NCBI GenBank assembly: GCA_018970785.1
Contig: JAGWVR010000006.1
Location: forward strand, 1-64,000
Source of the DNA: Planctomycetota bacterium
Lineage (GTDB): Bacteria; Planctomycetota; Planctomycetia; Pirellulales; UBA1268
DNA: 64,000 nucleotides
Direction of reading: 5' to 3'
Part shown: positions 1 through 10,034 of the stretch, piece by piece
Layout: each line of letters starts with the position of its first letter
How positions within the stretch are numbered: the first letter of the stretch is position 1
The notes under the pieces: generated by a model
What the model was told of the DNA's origin: nothing
Databases searched by the model: none
Seen by the model: only the letters and a program-made list of their open reading frames with translations
Program-made: the position numbers and the translations under genes

Positions 1-794
1 TGGGCGCCGCCCGGTCCGAACAGCACCGCGCTGACACGGCGGCCGTTCCGCCACACGAACGGCCGGCCTGCCGACTCGAGGACCGCGATCGTCTTCGACA
101 GTCCGTCGGTGACGTCCTTGAAAGCCACGCGGGCGTTCTTGGGGAGCATGCCGTTGGTCGGCCGGCTCGCCGTCGACGTCAGCGACGCACTGGGAACGAT
201 CTGGCTGGCGATCGACGCCGGAACCGCCGCGGGCAAACGCGGGTCGATCCCCAACGACGCCCCGTAGTCACCGATTTCGACGATCCCGTTCTGCTGCGCA
301 GGGGTCGCGCCGGACGGATTCCACGGGCCGGTAGCGCCATTGAAGCCGTCGGGATTGTGGTCAAGCTGCGCCCCGCGCGGGGACGACGGGCACTCGTAGA
401 CAGCGACCTTGCTGCCGGTCACGGGGAGGTTCCGGGCATGGCCCCAGTTGACACTCGTGTCGTAGGCATCCCACTTGTTCTTTTCCTCCAGCCAGGGCAG
501 GAGGTAGACGAACACGCCGCAGCGGACCGTGGCGGCGTCCGGCGGCCGTCCGCCCGACGGGAGGCGCTTCCGCGCGTCGTGGAACCCGTGGATCGCCAGG
601 CCGATCTGCTTGAGATTGTTGCCGCAACTGGACCGGTTGGCGGCCTCGCGCGCGGCCTGCACGGCCGGCAGGAGCAGGCCGACGAGCGTACCGATGATCG
701 CGATGACCACCAGCAGCTCGACGAGGGTGAAGCCGCGCTGGCGCGGTCGCGCGGGAGCCGCAGCACGGGAACGGGTTTCGGTCACGACGGACAT
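1..794 (-). CDS. DUF1559 / prepilin-type N-terminal cleavage-methylation domain protein (truncated at window edge)
   Basis: Reverse strand from ATG at 794: MSVVTETRSRAAAPARPRQRGFTLVELLVVIAIIGTLVGLLLPAVQAAREAANRSSCGNNLKQIGLAIHGFHD, the typical planctomycete pseudopilin-like N-terminus; runs off the window. Confidence 0.9.
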   Translation of the reverse strand, partial: MSVVTETRSRAAAPARPRQRGFTLVELLVVIAIIGTLVGLLLPAVQAAREAANRSSCGNNLKQIGLAIHGFHDARKRLPSGGRPPDAATVRCGVFVYLLPWLEEKNKWDAYDTSVNWGHARNLPVTGSKVAVYECPSSPRGAQLDHNPDGFNGATGPWNPSGATPAQQNGIVEIGDYGASLGIDPRLPAAVPASIASQIVPSASLTSTASRPTNGMLPKNARVAFKDVTDGLSKTIAVLESAGRPFVWRNGRRVSAVLFGPGGA

Positions 795-885
795 CGATCA
801 CCTCCTCGGGGAAATGGAAACACCAACGGGCATGGCTTCTCAACCGACTCGCCTGCCGACCGGCGCGACCCCGGACCGCCCGGGA

Positions 886-1401
886 TCAGCGCGAGGCCGG
901 GGCCTTCTTCGGTGGGTCGAGCCGGAACACCGGCAGGTCGTTGTGCCCCTCGCGAATCGTCGCCTGGAGGGGCGAAGCGGCACGGTTGGCAAACGACTTG
1001 TGCAGCGCGTTGACGCCGACCGAGCCGTCGGCACCGACGGGAAACCACTGCGCGGTGACCACGTAGTGGCCGGCCGGGGCACCGTCGCCGTCGCGGTAGG
1101 TGCTCACCGTGAACGTGCCGTCGGCCTTGACGACCGCGCTGGGGAGGCCGTCGCGATCCTCCTGGTCGGGATCGGGATGGAAGATCAAATGGGCGCCGAC
1201 GGCCGGTTTGCCGCCGAACTCGGCGGAGCCGGTGACGGGATGGGTCTGGCGATGATTGCCGCCCCCCCACCCACAGCCGCCCGACGAGGCCAAAAGGAGA
1301 GCGAAGACGACGCCGAGTCGGAGTTTCGGCAGGGCGTGGGGTGGTGGTGCGACCCGGCGGGATCGCGACCGACGGTGGGCGACGGACGGGGCGGGGATCA
1401 T
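886..1401 (-). CDS. small secreted/lipoprotein-like protein, carboxypeptidase-regulatory/transthyretin-like
   Basis: 171 aa; hydrophobic N-terminus ending SSGGCG, then PVTGSAEFGGKPAVGAHLIFHPD...AVVKADGTFTVSTYRDGDGAPAGHYVVTAQW. Confidence 0.7.
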   Translation of the reverse strand: MIPAPSVAHRRSRSRRVAPPPHALPKLRLGVVFALLLASSGGCGWGGGNHRQTHPVTGSAEFGGKPAVGAHLIFHPDPDQEDRDGLPSAVVKADGTFTVSTYRDGDGAPAGHYVVTAQWFPVGADGSVGVNALHKSFANRAASPLQATIREGHNDLPVFRLDPPKKAPASR

Positions 1402-1497
1402 CGGCGGACTCCTGGGAGCCGTCGCGGTCCTCCGGTTCTTCCGGTCAGTGCGGGGCGGGGCGATCAGTTCAGGGACGATGCCTAGGAACGGGGACGG

Positions 1498-1695
1498 TCA
1501 ACGCGAAAAACGGATCTTCTCGGTCCGCTCGACCTGGACGACGACTCCGTCCTGGACGATCGCCAGCACGGAGCCGAAGCGGATGCCACGCAGCGCGTCG
1601 GCGATCCTCCGCAGAGCGGCGTCGGTGGCGGGGGGAACGCCGCCGGTCTCTCCGTCGGGGCGGGAGGCTTCGGGGTGGTCGGACGGGACGGTCAT
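1498..1695 (-). CDS. YezD/DUF2292-like small protein
   Basis: 65 aa, ...ALRRIADALRGIRFGSVLAIVQDGVVVQVERTEKIRFSR; directly downstream of cysA-like gene, same strand. Confidence 0.7.
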   Translation of the reverse strand: MTVPSDHPEASRPDGETGGVPPATDAALRRIADALRGIRFGSVLAIVQDGVVVQVERTEKIRFSR

Positions 1696-1713
1696 GGCCG
1701 CGGTTCCTCGGGG

Positions 1714-2787
1714 TCAGATCACGTAGTCGTGGTCGACGGGAAATACCCGCGCGGTCCGCGGCGTGATCCGCACGGTTTCCCCCGGCCGCAGGCCGAGATC
1801 GCGCGCCCGATCCGACGGCAGGTCGACCTGCACCGGTTCATCGGCCCCGGCGGGGCGGCAGGCCACGCGGGTGACGGCTCCGCCGGGGGCGATCCGCAGC
1901 ACTTCGGCGCTCAGGCTGGCGCCGTCGGTGGCGGAACCGGAGCGGTGGATGTCGAGCTCGTGGGGGCGGAGGTAGACGCGCGCGGCGCGCGGCCCGGCAA
2001 CGCCGGCGCTCCCCGCGACCGGGATCGGGATCCCGTGCCAGAACGCGCGCCCGTTCTCGATCCGGCCGTGGAACAGGTTGACCGTCCCGAGGAAGTCCAT
2101 CACGAACGGTGTCGCGGGCCGGTCGAAGACCTCGTCCGGAGCCCCCCGTTGCTCGATCCGGCCCTGATTCATCACCACCACCTCGTCGGCCAGCTCGAAC
2201 GCCTCCTCCTGGTCGTGTGTCACGAATACGCTGGTCATCCCGATCTCGTCGTGGAGTCGCCGCAGCCATTGGCGCAGTTCGACCCGCACCTTGGCGTCGA
2301 GGGCCCCGAACGGCTCGTCGAGGAGGAGGATCCGCGGGCGGATCGCCAGCGCCCGCGCCAGCGCCACCCGCTGCCGCTGCCCGCCGGAGAGCTGGGCGGG
2401 GCGCCGGCCACCGAGCCCTTCGAGCCGCACGAGGCGGAGGAGCTCGTCGACGCGCCGCGTCACTTCGGCGCGGGCGACGCGGCGGATCCGCAGCCCGAAG
2501 GCCACGTTCTCGAACACACTCATGTGGCGGAACAGCGCGTAGTGCTGGAACACGAAGCCCACGCCGCGAGCCCGGGCGTGCCGGTCGGTGACGTCGGTGC
2601 CGTCCTCGGTGATCGTGCCGCTGTCGGGCTGCTCGAGACCGGCGATCACACGCAGCAGCGTCGTCTTGCCCGATCCCGATGGCCCGAGCAGGGCGACGAG
2701 CGCCCCGTCGGCGATCTCGAGGGACACGCGGTCGAGGGCCCGGAAGGAGCCGAAGGCCTTGGACACGTCACGGACATGGATGCTCAT
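1714..2787 (-). CDS. cysA: sulfate/thiosulfate ABC transporter ATP-binding protein
   Basis: [25 protein letters not shown]; Walker A GPSGSGKT, signature LSGGQRQR, Walker [13 protein letters not shown]; operon context. Confidence 0.93.
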   Translation of the reverse strand: MSIHVRDVSKAFGSFRALDRVSLEIADGALVALLGPSGSGKTTLLRVIAGLEQPDSGTITEDGTDVTDRHARARGVGFVFQHYALFRHMSVFENVAFGLRIRRVARAEVTRRVDELLRLVRLEGLGGRRPAQLSGGQRQRVALARALAIRPRILLLDEPFGALDAKVRVELRQWLRRLHDEIGMTSVFVTHDQEEAFELADEVVVMNQGRIEQRGAPDEVFDRPATPFVMDFLGTVNLFHGRIENGRAFWHGIPIPVAGSAGVAGPRAARVYLRPHELDIHRSGSATDGASLSAEVLRIAPGGAVTRVACRPAGADEPVQVDLPSDRARDLGLRPGETVRITPRTARVFPVDHDYVI

Positions 2788-3680
2788 CGTTGCCCGGCCC
2801 CCTCCGCTGCAGTGCCGTCGGCCGCGCGGGCAGCCTGGCGCTCGCGTGCCTCGGCCTCGACGCGGCGTTCGATCACGTATTTCGCCACCAGCGTCACCAG
2901 CGCCAGCCCGGCGAGGACGCTTGCCACCGCCATCGAGGCCGGCTGGCGGTATTCCTGGAAGAGCTTCTCCACCCGCAGCGGCATCGTGTCGGTGACCCCG
3001 GCGATGTGGCCACTGACCACCGAGACGGCGCCGAATTCCCCCAGTGCCCGGGCGTTGGCCAGGACGACGCCGTGGAGCAACGCCCAGCGGATGTTGGGGA
3101 GCGTGACCCGGGTGAAGACCTGCCAGCCGTTGGCCCCGAGGCTGACGGCGGCCATCTCTTCCTCGGGGCCGATCGACTCCATCACCGGAAGCACCTCGCG
3201 CACCACCAGCGGCAGGGTGACGAACGTCGTCGCCAGCACGAGACCCGGCCAGGAGAAGATCACCTTCCACCCGAGGGCCGCCAGTGTCGGCCCGAGCAGC
3301 CCCTGGCGACCGAAGATCAACACCAGTGCCAGGCCCGCGACCACCGGCGACACGGAGAACGGGAGGTCGAACAGCGCCACCAGCAGCGATCGGCCGGGGA
3401 AGCGGAACCGGGCCACGAGCCACGCCGCGGCGATGCCGAACACCGTGTTGAAGGCCACTGCCACCGGCGCCACCGTCAACGACAGCCAGATCGCGTGGCG
3501 GGTGTCGGCGTCGTGGGCGAGCGTCGCCCACCAGGCGCCGAAGCCGCCAGAAAAAGCCTCGAGGAACACGCTCGCCAGCGGCACGACCACCAACACGCCG
3601 ACGATCCCCCAGGCTGCCGCCACCAACGCCACGTTGCCGGAGCGCGTCGTCGCGGTGATCGGGGAAGCGGGCCTGGACAT
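2784..3680 (-). CDS. cysW: sulfate ABC transporter permease CysW
   Basis: 298 aa, permease with EAA-like loop ...[35 protein letters not shown]; overlaps cysA start by 4 nt. Confidence 0.92.
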   Translation of the reverse strand: MSRPASPITATTRSGNVALVAAAWGIVGVLVVVPLASVFLEAFSGGFGAWWATLAHDADTRHAIWLSLTVAPVAVAFNTVFGIAAAWLVARFRFPGRSLLVALFDLPFSVSPVVAGLALVLIFGRQGLLGPTLAALGWKVIFSWPGLVLATTFVTLPLVVREVLPVMESIGPEEEMAAVSLGANGWQVFTRVTLPNIRWALLHGVVLANARALGEFGAVSVVSGHIAGVTDTMPLRVEKLFQEYRQPASMAVASVLAGLALVTLVAKYVIERRVEAEARERQAARAADGTAAEGAGQR

Positions 3681-3707
3681 GGCGACGACCTGGTCGGAGA
3701 ACGGGGG

Positions 3708-4616
3708 TCAATGACCGCTGGCGGCGAGGCGCTGCTGGAGGACGTTGATGACCACCAGCAGCGTCACCGACAGGGCGAGCAGGACGACGGCGATCGCAGT
3801 CGCCTCGGCGTAGGCGAACTCCTCGAGCCGGGCCACGATCAGCACCGGAGCGATCTCGGTTCGGAACGGCATGTTGCCGGAGATGAAGACCACTGAGCCG
3901 TACTCCCCTAGAGCCCGCGCCAGCGACAGGGCGAAGCCGGTGACGACCGCCGGCGCCAGCGCTGGGAGCACGACGCGGAAGAAGGTTTGCCAGCGCGTCG
4001 CGCCGAGGATCCGGGCGGCCTCCTCGGTGTCGCGGTCGAGGCTCTCGATCACCGGCTGCACGACGCGCACCGCGAACGGCAGGCTGACGAACACCAGGAC
4101 CAGCACGATGCCGAGAAACGAATACGCGCCGTGGATGCCGACCGGCACCAGCCACTGGCCGAGCCACCCGTTCTTGACGTACAGCGCCGAGTAGACGAGC
4201 CCTGCCACCGCGGTGGGCAGTGCCAGGGGCACGTCGACCAGCGCGTCGAGGAGCCGCCGGCCCGGGAATTCGATCCGTGCCAGCACCCACGCGACCACCA
4301 AGCCGAGGAACGAGCTGGCGACCGCGGCGATCACGGCGGCGGACAGGGACACCCCGTAGGCGGCGCGGGCCCGCGCGGTCCACGCGGCGGCGACGAATCC
4401 CGCCGGGCCGAGCGCCGCCGCCCGGAAGACGAGCACCGTCAGCGGCAGGATCACCATGGTCGTCACGACCAGCGACGTGACCGCTGCGCTCGGCCAGAAG
4501 CCGGGCAGAACGGCGCTGCGCCGGCGGCGCAGCACTGGGGCCAGAGCAACGGCGTCGGACGGCGGCGCGTGTGGCGGTGGGGCAAGCGCGATCATCGGAC
4601 GGTCTGGGGTGGTCAT
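3708..4616 (-). CDS. cysT: sulfate ABC transporter permease CysT/CysU
   Basis: From ATG at 4616 ([15 protein letters not shown]...): ...[41 protein letters not shown]. Confidence 0.92.
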   Translation of the reverse strand: MTTPDRPMIALAPPPHAPPSDAVALAPVLRRRRSAVLPGFWPSAAVTSLVVTTMVILPLTVLVFRAAALGPAGFVAAAWTARARAAYGVSLSAAVIAAVASSFLGLVVAWVLARIEFPGRRLLDALVDVPLALPTAVAGLVYSALYVKNGWLGQWLVPVGIHGAYSFLGIVLVLVFVSLPFAVRVVQPVIESLDRDTEEAARILGATRWQTFFRVVLPALAPAVVTGFALSLARALGEYGSVVFISGNMPFRTEIAPVLIVARLEEFAYAEATAIAVVLLALSVTLLVVINVLQQRLAASGH

Positions 4617-4635
4617 GCCGATGGCTGGCAATCGA

Positions 4636-5676
4636 TCAGTTGGCGGCGGTGGGTTGGTACATGGCGTCGAACTCGCCCCCTTCGGCGAAGAACGCCGTGG
4701 TGGCGTGCTGCCAGCCCCCCACGAACTCGACGTCGAACGTGTCGATCGCCGGGAGCGCCTCTGCCGTGCCGGACGACGGGGAATCACCCCACGGGCGGAA
4801 GTGGTGCCGGGTGATGATCGCGCGGGCCTCGGGCGTGTACAGGAAGCCGAGATACGCCTCGGCCGCGTGCCGCGTGCCACGCTGGTCGACGGTGCGATCG
4901 ACGACCGCGACGGGCGGATCGACCCTGATCGAACAGCTCGGGTAGACGATCTCGAGATTCCCACGGGCCTCCGCGACCTCGAGGTGGGCCTCGCTCTCGA
5001 ACGTCAGGTGGACGTCCCCGATGCCCTTCTGCGAGAAGGTCGCGGTCGCCCCGCGGGCACCGGTGTCGAGAACCGGCGTCCGCCGGTAGAGCTCGGCGAC
5101 GAATCGCCGGGCGTCATCCGCGCTGCCTCCCGCTTTGAGGACGCTGCCCCAGGCGGCGAGGAAGCTGTATTTGCCGTTGCCCGACGTCTTCGGGCTCGGG
5201 GTGACGATCGAGACGTCCCCGCGGAGCAGATCGGGCCAGTCGCGGACATTTTTCGGGTTGTCCTTGCGGACGACGAACACCACCACCGAGTGATAGGGCA
5301 CTGACCGGTTGTCGTAGCGTCGTTCCCAGTCGGGGTGCACGAGGCCCGCCCGGGCCACCGCGTCGACGTCGGGCCAGACGGCGAGCGTGACGACGTCGGC
5401 CTCCAGGCCGTCGATCACCGCGCGGGCCTGGCTTCCCGACGCGGCGTGCGATTGGCGGATCGTGATCGGGCGCCCATGTTCTGCCGCATAGCGCTCCGCG
5501 AACGCGGCGTTGATATCGCGGTACAGTTCGCGCGTCGGGTCGTAGGAGACGTTGAGCAGTTGCAGCGGAGCGTCGCCGGTGGATGACCCCGCGCCGCAGC
5601 CGGCCAACGCCACCAGGAACGGGCCGACCGCGGCCAGCACCAGGTCCTTCCAGCCCCCACGACGCCGCTTTGTCAC
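4636..5676 (-). CDS. sbp: sulfate-binding periplasmic protein
   Basis: 346 aa from GTG 5676 with GGAGAG 6 nt upstream; lipoprotein-like N-terminus; LLNVSYDPTRELYRDINAAF...SHAASGSQARAVIDGLEADVVTLA...SIVTPSPKTSGNGKYSFLAAWG. Confidence 0.93.
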   Translation of the reverse strand: MTKRRRGGWKDLVLAAVGPFLVALAGCGAGSSTGDAPLQLLNVSYDPTRELYRDINAAFAERYAAEHGRPITIRQSHAASGSQARAVIDGLEADVVTLAVWPDVDAVARAGLVHPDWERRYDNRSVPYHSVVVFVVRKDNPKNVRDWPDLLRGDVSIVTPSPKTSGNGKYSFLAAWGSVLKAGGSADDARRFVAELYRRTPVLDTGARGATATFSQKGIGDVHLTFESEAHLEVAEARGNLEIVYPSCSIRVDPPVAVVDRTVDQRGTRHAAEAYLGFLYTPEARAIITRHHFRPWGDSPSSGTAEALPAIDTFDVEFVGGWQHATTAFFAEGGEFDAMYQPTAAN

Positions 5677-5716
5677 GCGTTTCTCTCCGCGGGCAAGAAA
5701 CTCTCCTTGTGTTGAA

Positions 5717-5734
5717 GAGCAATCAGCATGCCAA
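5717..5734 (-). promoter_or_regulatory. candidate sigma-54 (-24/-12) promoter of the sulfate transporter operon
   Basis: Reverse strand TTGGCATGCTGATTGCTC; compare TGGCACG-N4-TTGCW; GG and GC dinucleotides 12 nt apart; about 40 bp upstream of the sbp start. Confidence 0.75.
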
Positions 5735-5888
5735 CGGCCGATGGGATCCCGGCTAGCGGGTGGTTCGGGAATAGATCTTGCGTCCCCTGCCCAAAACCCC
5801 GAGAAAGCGATGTTTCTTCACGTATTTCTGGTTTCTATGAACATGTCACGGGTTTTCATCGATCAAATATCACGGCTGTCTGTGCAAT

Positions 5889-7517
5889 GTGATGGATAAT
5901 GAAGATTCCATGATCCAACCAACCCCCGGCTCCATCGAGTCCGATCCGCTCGCTGCGGTGTGGCGCGAAACCGGCCGGCACCTCGAGATCGCCACCGCGG
6001 TCGCCGCCATCGCCGACGTGCTCGTCGGCAGGTTTCCGCTGACCGGCATCCATCTGGTGCGGCTGGTCGCTGAATCGCACGGCTGCGAAGTCGTCGCCAG
6101 TGCCGGATCGGTGGGTGCCAACCCGCCGGGTGCCCCGGCCGTCGCCCTGGCTCCAGCGCCCTGGCGGCGGCTCGTGGCCTGGGTGCGGAGCGGCGCGGTG
6201 TCCGGCACCGACGAGGAAGCGGTCGCTCCACTCGTCGCGGCCACCCGGCCGGAACGCGGCGGCGTGGCCGGCGGGCTGTGCGGCGTCGATGGCCCGATCG
6301 GTGCGGTCGTATTCGTGCCGGCGCCGGGCGCGGCGTTCTCCGCGGCCGATCGGGCGCTGGTCGCCCGGCTCCTCGAGCCGTTCGCGGTGGCGCTGGAGAA
6401 CGACGCCCGCCTCCACGAGCTGCGCTCGCTGCGCCAGGCGGCCGAGGCCGATCGGCGCTCGCTGCTGTCGCGGCTCGGCCGCCAGGAGATCGCCGAGGAT
6501 GTCGTCGGCGCCCGCACCGGGCTGCGGCACGTGATGGAGCGGGTCGAGCTGGTCGCCCGCTCCGACGTCCCGGTGCTGATCCTCGGCGAGACCGGGACCG
6601 GCAAGGAGGTGGTCGCCCGGGCGATCCACACCCGCTCGAAGCGCGCCGACGGGCCGTTCATCCGCGTCAATTGCGGGGCGATCCCGCCGGAACTGGTCGA
6701 CTCGCAGCTCTTCGGCCACGAGAAGGGGAGCTTCACCGGGGCCGCCGACCAGCACCAGGGATGGTTCGAGCGCGCCGACCGTGGCACGCTGTTCCTCGAC
6801 GAGATCGGCGAACTACCCCTGCCCGCGCAGGTCCGCCTGCTCCGCGTGCTCCAGGACCATCAGATCGAGCGCGTCGGCGGCAAGGCACCGGTGCGGGTCG
6901 ACGTGCGGATCGTCGCCGCCACCCACCGCGATCTCGCCGCGATGGTCACCGAGCGCTCGTTCCGCGAGGATCTCTGGTACCGGATCAACGTTTTCCCGAT
7001 CCTCCTTCCCACCCTCCGCGAACGCCGCGAGGACATCCCGGCACTCGTCCGTCACTTCGCCCACCGGGCGGCGGTGCGGTTCGGCCTTCCCGAGGTCGAC
7101 CCGACCAGCGCCGACCTCCTGCTGCTCGGCGAATATGACTGGCCAGGCAACATCCGTGAGTTGGGCGCGGTGATCGACCGGGCGGCGATCCTCGGGGGAG
7201 GACGGCGGCTCGACGTGGCGGCGGCGCTGGGGCTGGGAAGGCGTCCGCCGCCGCCGGCACCGGCCACCGATCCGACGCTGTTCGAGGTCGTCCCCGAGGG
7301 GGTGCCACCTGCGTCCGCCGCCGAGCCGGCTCCGTCCGCGGCCGACATCGTCCCCTTGGCCGTGGCGATGCGCCGCCACGTCGAGCGGGCTTTGGCAGCG
7401 ACGCGCGGGCGGATCGAGGGCCCGCGCGGCGCCGCGGCGCTGCTCCAGATCAATCCCCACACGCTCCGCGCCCGGATGCGGAAGCTGGGGATCGACCCGG
7501 GCCGGTTTCGGGAGTGA
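5889..7517 (+). CDS. sigma-54-dependent transcriptional activator: GAF sensor, AAA+, Fis-type HTH (NorR-like architecture)
   Basis: GETGTGKEVVARAIH, GSFTGA (variant of GAFTGA), GTLFLDEIGELP, C-terminal GPRGAAALLQINPHTLRARMRKLGI; an alternative start at 5910 is possible. Confidence 0.93.
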   Translation: MMDNEDSMIQPTPGSIESDPLAAVWRETGRHLEIATAVAAIADVLVGRFPLTGIHLVRLVAESHGCEVVASAGSVGANPPGAPAVALAPAPWRRLVAWVRSGAVSGTDEEAVAPLVAATRPERGGVAGGLCGVDGPIGAVVFVPAPGAAFSAADRALVARLLEPFAVALENDARLHELRSLRQAAEADRRSLLSRLGRQEIAEDVVGARTGLRHVMERVELVARSDVPVLILGETGTGKEVVARAIHTRSKRADGPFIRVNCGAIPPELVDSQLFGHEKGSFTGAADQHQGWFERADRGTLFLDEIGELPLPAQVRLLRVLQDHQIERVGGKAPVRVDVRIVAATHRDLAAMVTERSFREDLWYRINVFPILLPTLRERREDIPALVRHFAHRAAVRFGLPEVDPTSADLLLLGEYDWPGNIRELGAVIDRAAILGGGRRLDVAAALGLGRRPPPPAPATDPTLFEVVPEGVPPASAAEPAPSAADIVPLAVAMRRHVERALAATRGRIEGPRGAAALLQINPHTLRARMRKLGIDPGRFRE

Positions 7518-7535
7518 CGCACCCCGCCACCGCGC

Positions 7536-8879
7536 TCACGCGGCCGGTGCGGCGGCCGGCTGCTTCTTTTTCTGGTTGGCCGGCTTGTCGCGCGCCGACG
7601 GCGGCGCCTGCTCGGCGTTCCAGGCGTCGTAGAGCTTCTGGAGCTCGGCAACCTTCGCCGGCTCGGCGGCTGCACGGTCGCGCTGCTCGCCGACGTCGCT
7701 CGACAGGTCGTAGAGCTCGGGCTTGCCGCTGCCCCCCTTGGAGACCACGAGCTTCCAGTCCCCCTTCCGAACCGCCCACTGCTCGCCGCAGCGCCAGTAG
7801 AGGGTCTCGTGGGGGCGTCCGGGCGCGCGGCCGGTCAGGTGGGGGAGGATGTCGACGCCGTCGAGACGCGCTGCCGCGTCGACGGGCTTCCCGGCGGCGG
7901 CGAGCACGGTGGGGACGACGTCGAGGTTCATCACCGGCAGGTCGTAGACCTTGCCCGCCGGCAGCGTCCCCTTCCACTTCACGAGGAACGGCACGCGCGG
8001 GCCCCCTTCGAACGTCGTCATCTTGAAGCCGCGGAGCGGGCCGTTGCCCGACGTCGTCCCGGCGGTCGGGCCGCCGTTGTCGGCGATGAACCAGACCAGC
8101 GTGTTCTCCTCCTGGCCGAGGGCCCGGACCGTCTCCAGGACGCGGCCGATCGCGTCGTCCATCGCCGACATCATCGCCGCGAACGTGCGCCGCTTCCCCT
8201 CGGGGATCGCGGCGAACCGGTCGAGATACTTCTGCGGGGCCTCGAGCGGCGCGTGCTGGGCGTTGAACGGGAGGTAGAGGAACCACGGCTCCCCCTTGCG
8301 GTCCTTCAGCCATTCGACGGCGCGCTGGGCGTAGGCCTCGGTCGTGTAGAAGGCGGGATCGTCGACCGGCACGACCTCCGTCGAGCGGCGCGAGTCGATG
8401 AACTGCTTGGGATGGAAGAACGGCGTGTTCCCCAGCGTGCCGTAGAACTGGTCGAAACCCCGCGCGGTCGGCAGGTAGGGAGGCTTGCCGCCGAGGTGCC
8501 ACTTGCCGATGCACACCGTGGCGTAGCCGAGCGCCTTGAGGCGCGTGGCGAGCGTCGTCTCGTCGAGGTGCAGGCCGGTCTGCTGGGCGACGGCGTTGAA
8601 CTCGTGGCCGAAGCGCGTCGGGTAGCGGCCGGTGAGGAGGCCGGCGCGCGACGGGCTGCAGTAGGTGGCGGCGACGTAGCCCTGCGTGCAGCGCACGCCG
8701 TCGCGGGCCAGCGAGTCGATGTGCGGCGTGGGGATCTCGCGGTTCCCCTGGCAGCCGAGCTCGCCCCAGCCGAGGTCGTCGGCGTAGATCACCAGCACGT
8801 TGGGCGGGGCGGCCGTGGCCGTTCGGGCCGCGACCAGATACGCCGACAGCGACAGCAGGATCCACGGCACGGCGCGCAT
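7536..8879 (-). CDS. secreted sulfatase (arylsulfatase A family)
   Basis: Signal peptide then PPNVLVIYADDLGWGELGCQGN; FGly motif CSPSR in YCSPSRAGLLTGRYP. Confidence 0.95.
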   Translation of the reverse strand: MRAVPWILLSLSAYLVAARTATAAPPNVLVIYADDLGWGELGCQGNREIPTPHIDSLARDGVRCTQGYVAATYCSPSRAGLLTGRYPTRFGHEFNAVAQQTGLHLDETTLATRLKALGYATVCIGKWHLGGKPPYLPTARGFDQFYGTLGNTPFFHPKQFIDSRRSTEVVPVDDPAFYTTEAYAQRAVEWLKDRKGEPWFLYLPFNAQHAPLEAPQKYLDRFAAIPEGKRRTFAAMMSAMDDAIGRVLETVRALGQEENTLVWFIADNGGPTAGTTSGNGPLRGFKMTTFEGGPRVPFLVKWKGTLPAGKVYDLPVMNLDVVPTVLAAAGKPVDAAARLDGVDILPHLTGRAPGRPHETLYWRCGEQWAVRKGDWKLVVSKGGSGKPELYDLSSDVGEQRDRAAAEPAKVAELQKLYDAWNAEQAPPSARDKPANQKKKQPAAAPAA

Positions 8880-8916
8880 GATCGACCTCCGGCGGAGACT
8901 TCTCAATTTCTGGCAG

Positions 8917-8945
8917 CCCCGCTAAGGTACGCAAACCTTGCGGGG
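8917..8945. promoter_or_regulatory. inverted repeat in the divergent sulfatase/cysK intergenic region
   Basis: CCCCGC-T-AAGG tacgcaaa CCTTGCGGGG; 10-bp stem with one bulged T. Confidence 0.4.
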
Positions 8946-9063
8946 TTCCGTCAACCGAAACCCTGAACCGGGCGACACCAGCGCCCGTCGACAATCCGTT
9001 TTTCCGCGTCGCTGACCGGTCGACTTGGAGGCACGCCCGCGCCGCTCCCCTGGGGAGCGGGAG

Positions 9064-9993
<930 letters not shown>

Positions 9994-10034
9994 CCCCGCC
10001 ACCCGCACACGATTCCCTCCGGAGCCCGCCCGCC

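Noticed and set aside
1675-3714. 679-aa plus-strand ORF
   Set aside because: Antisense shadow of cysA/cysW; composition and lack of recognisable motifs indicate a GC-rich spurious ORF
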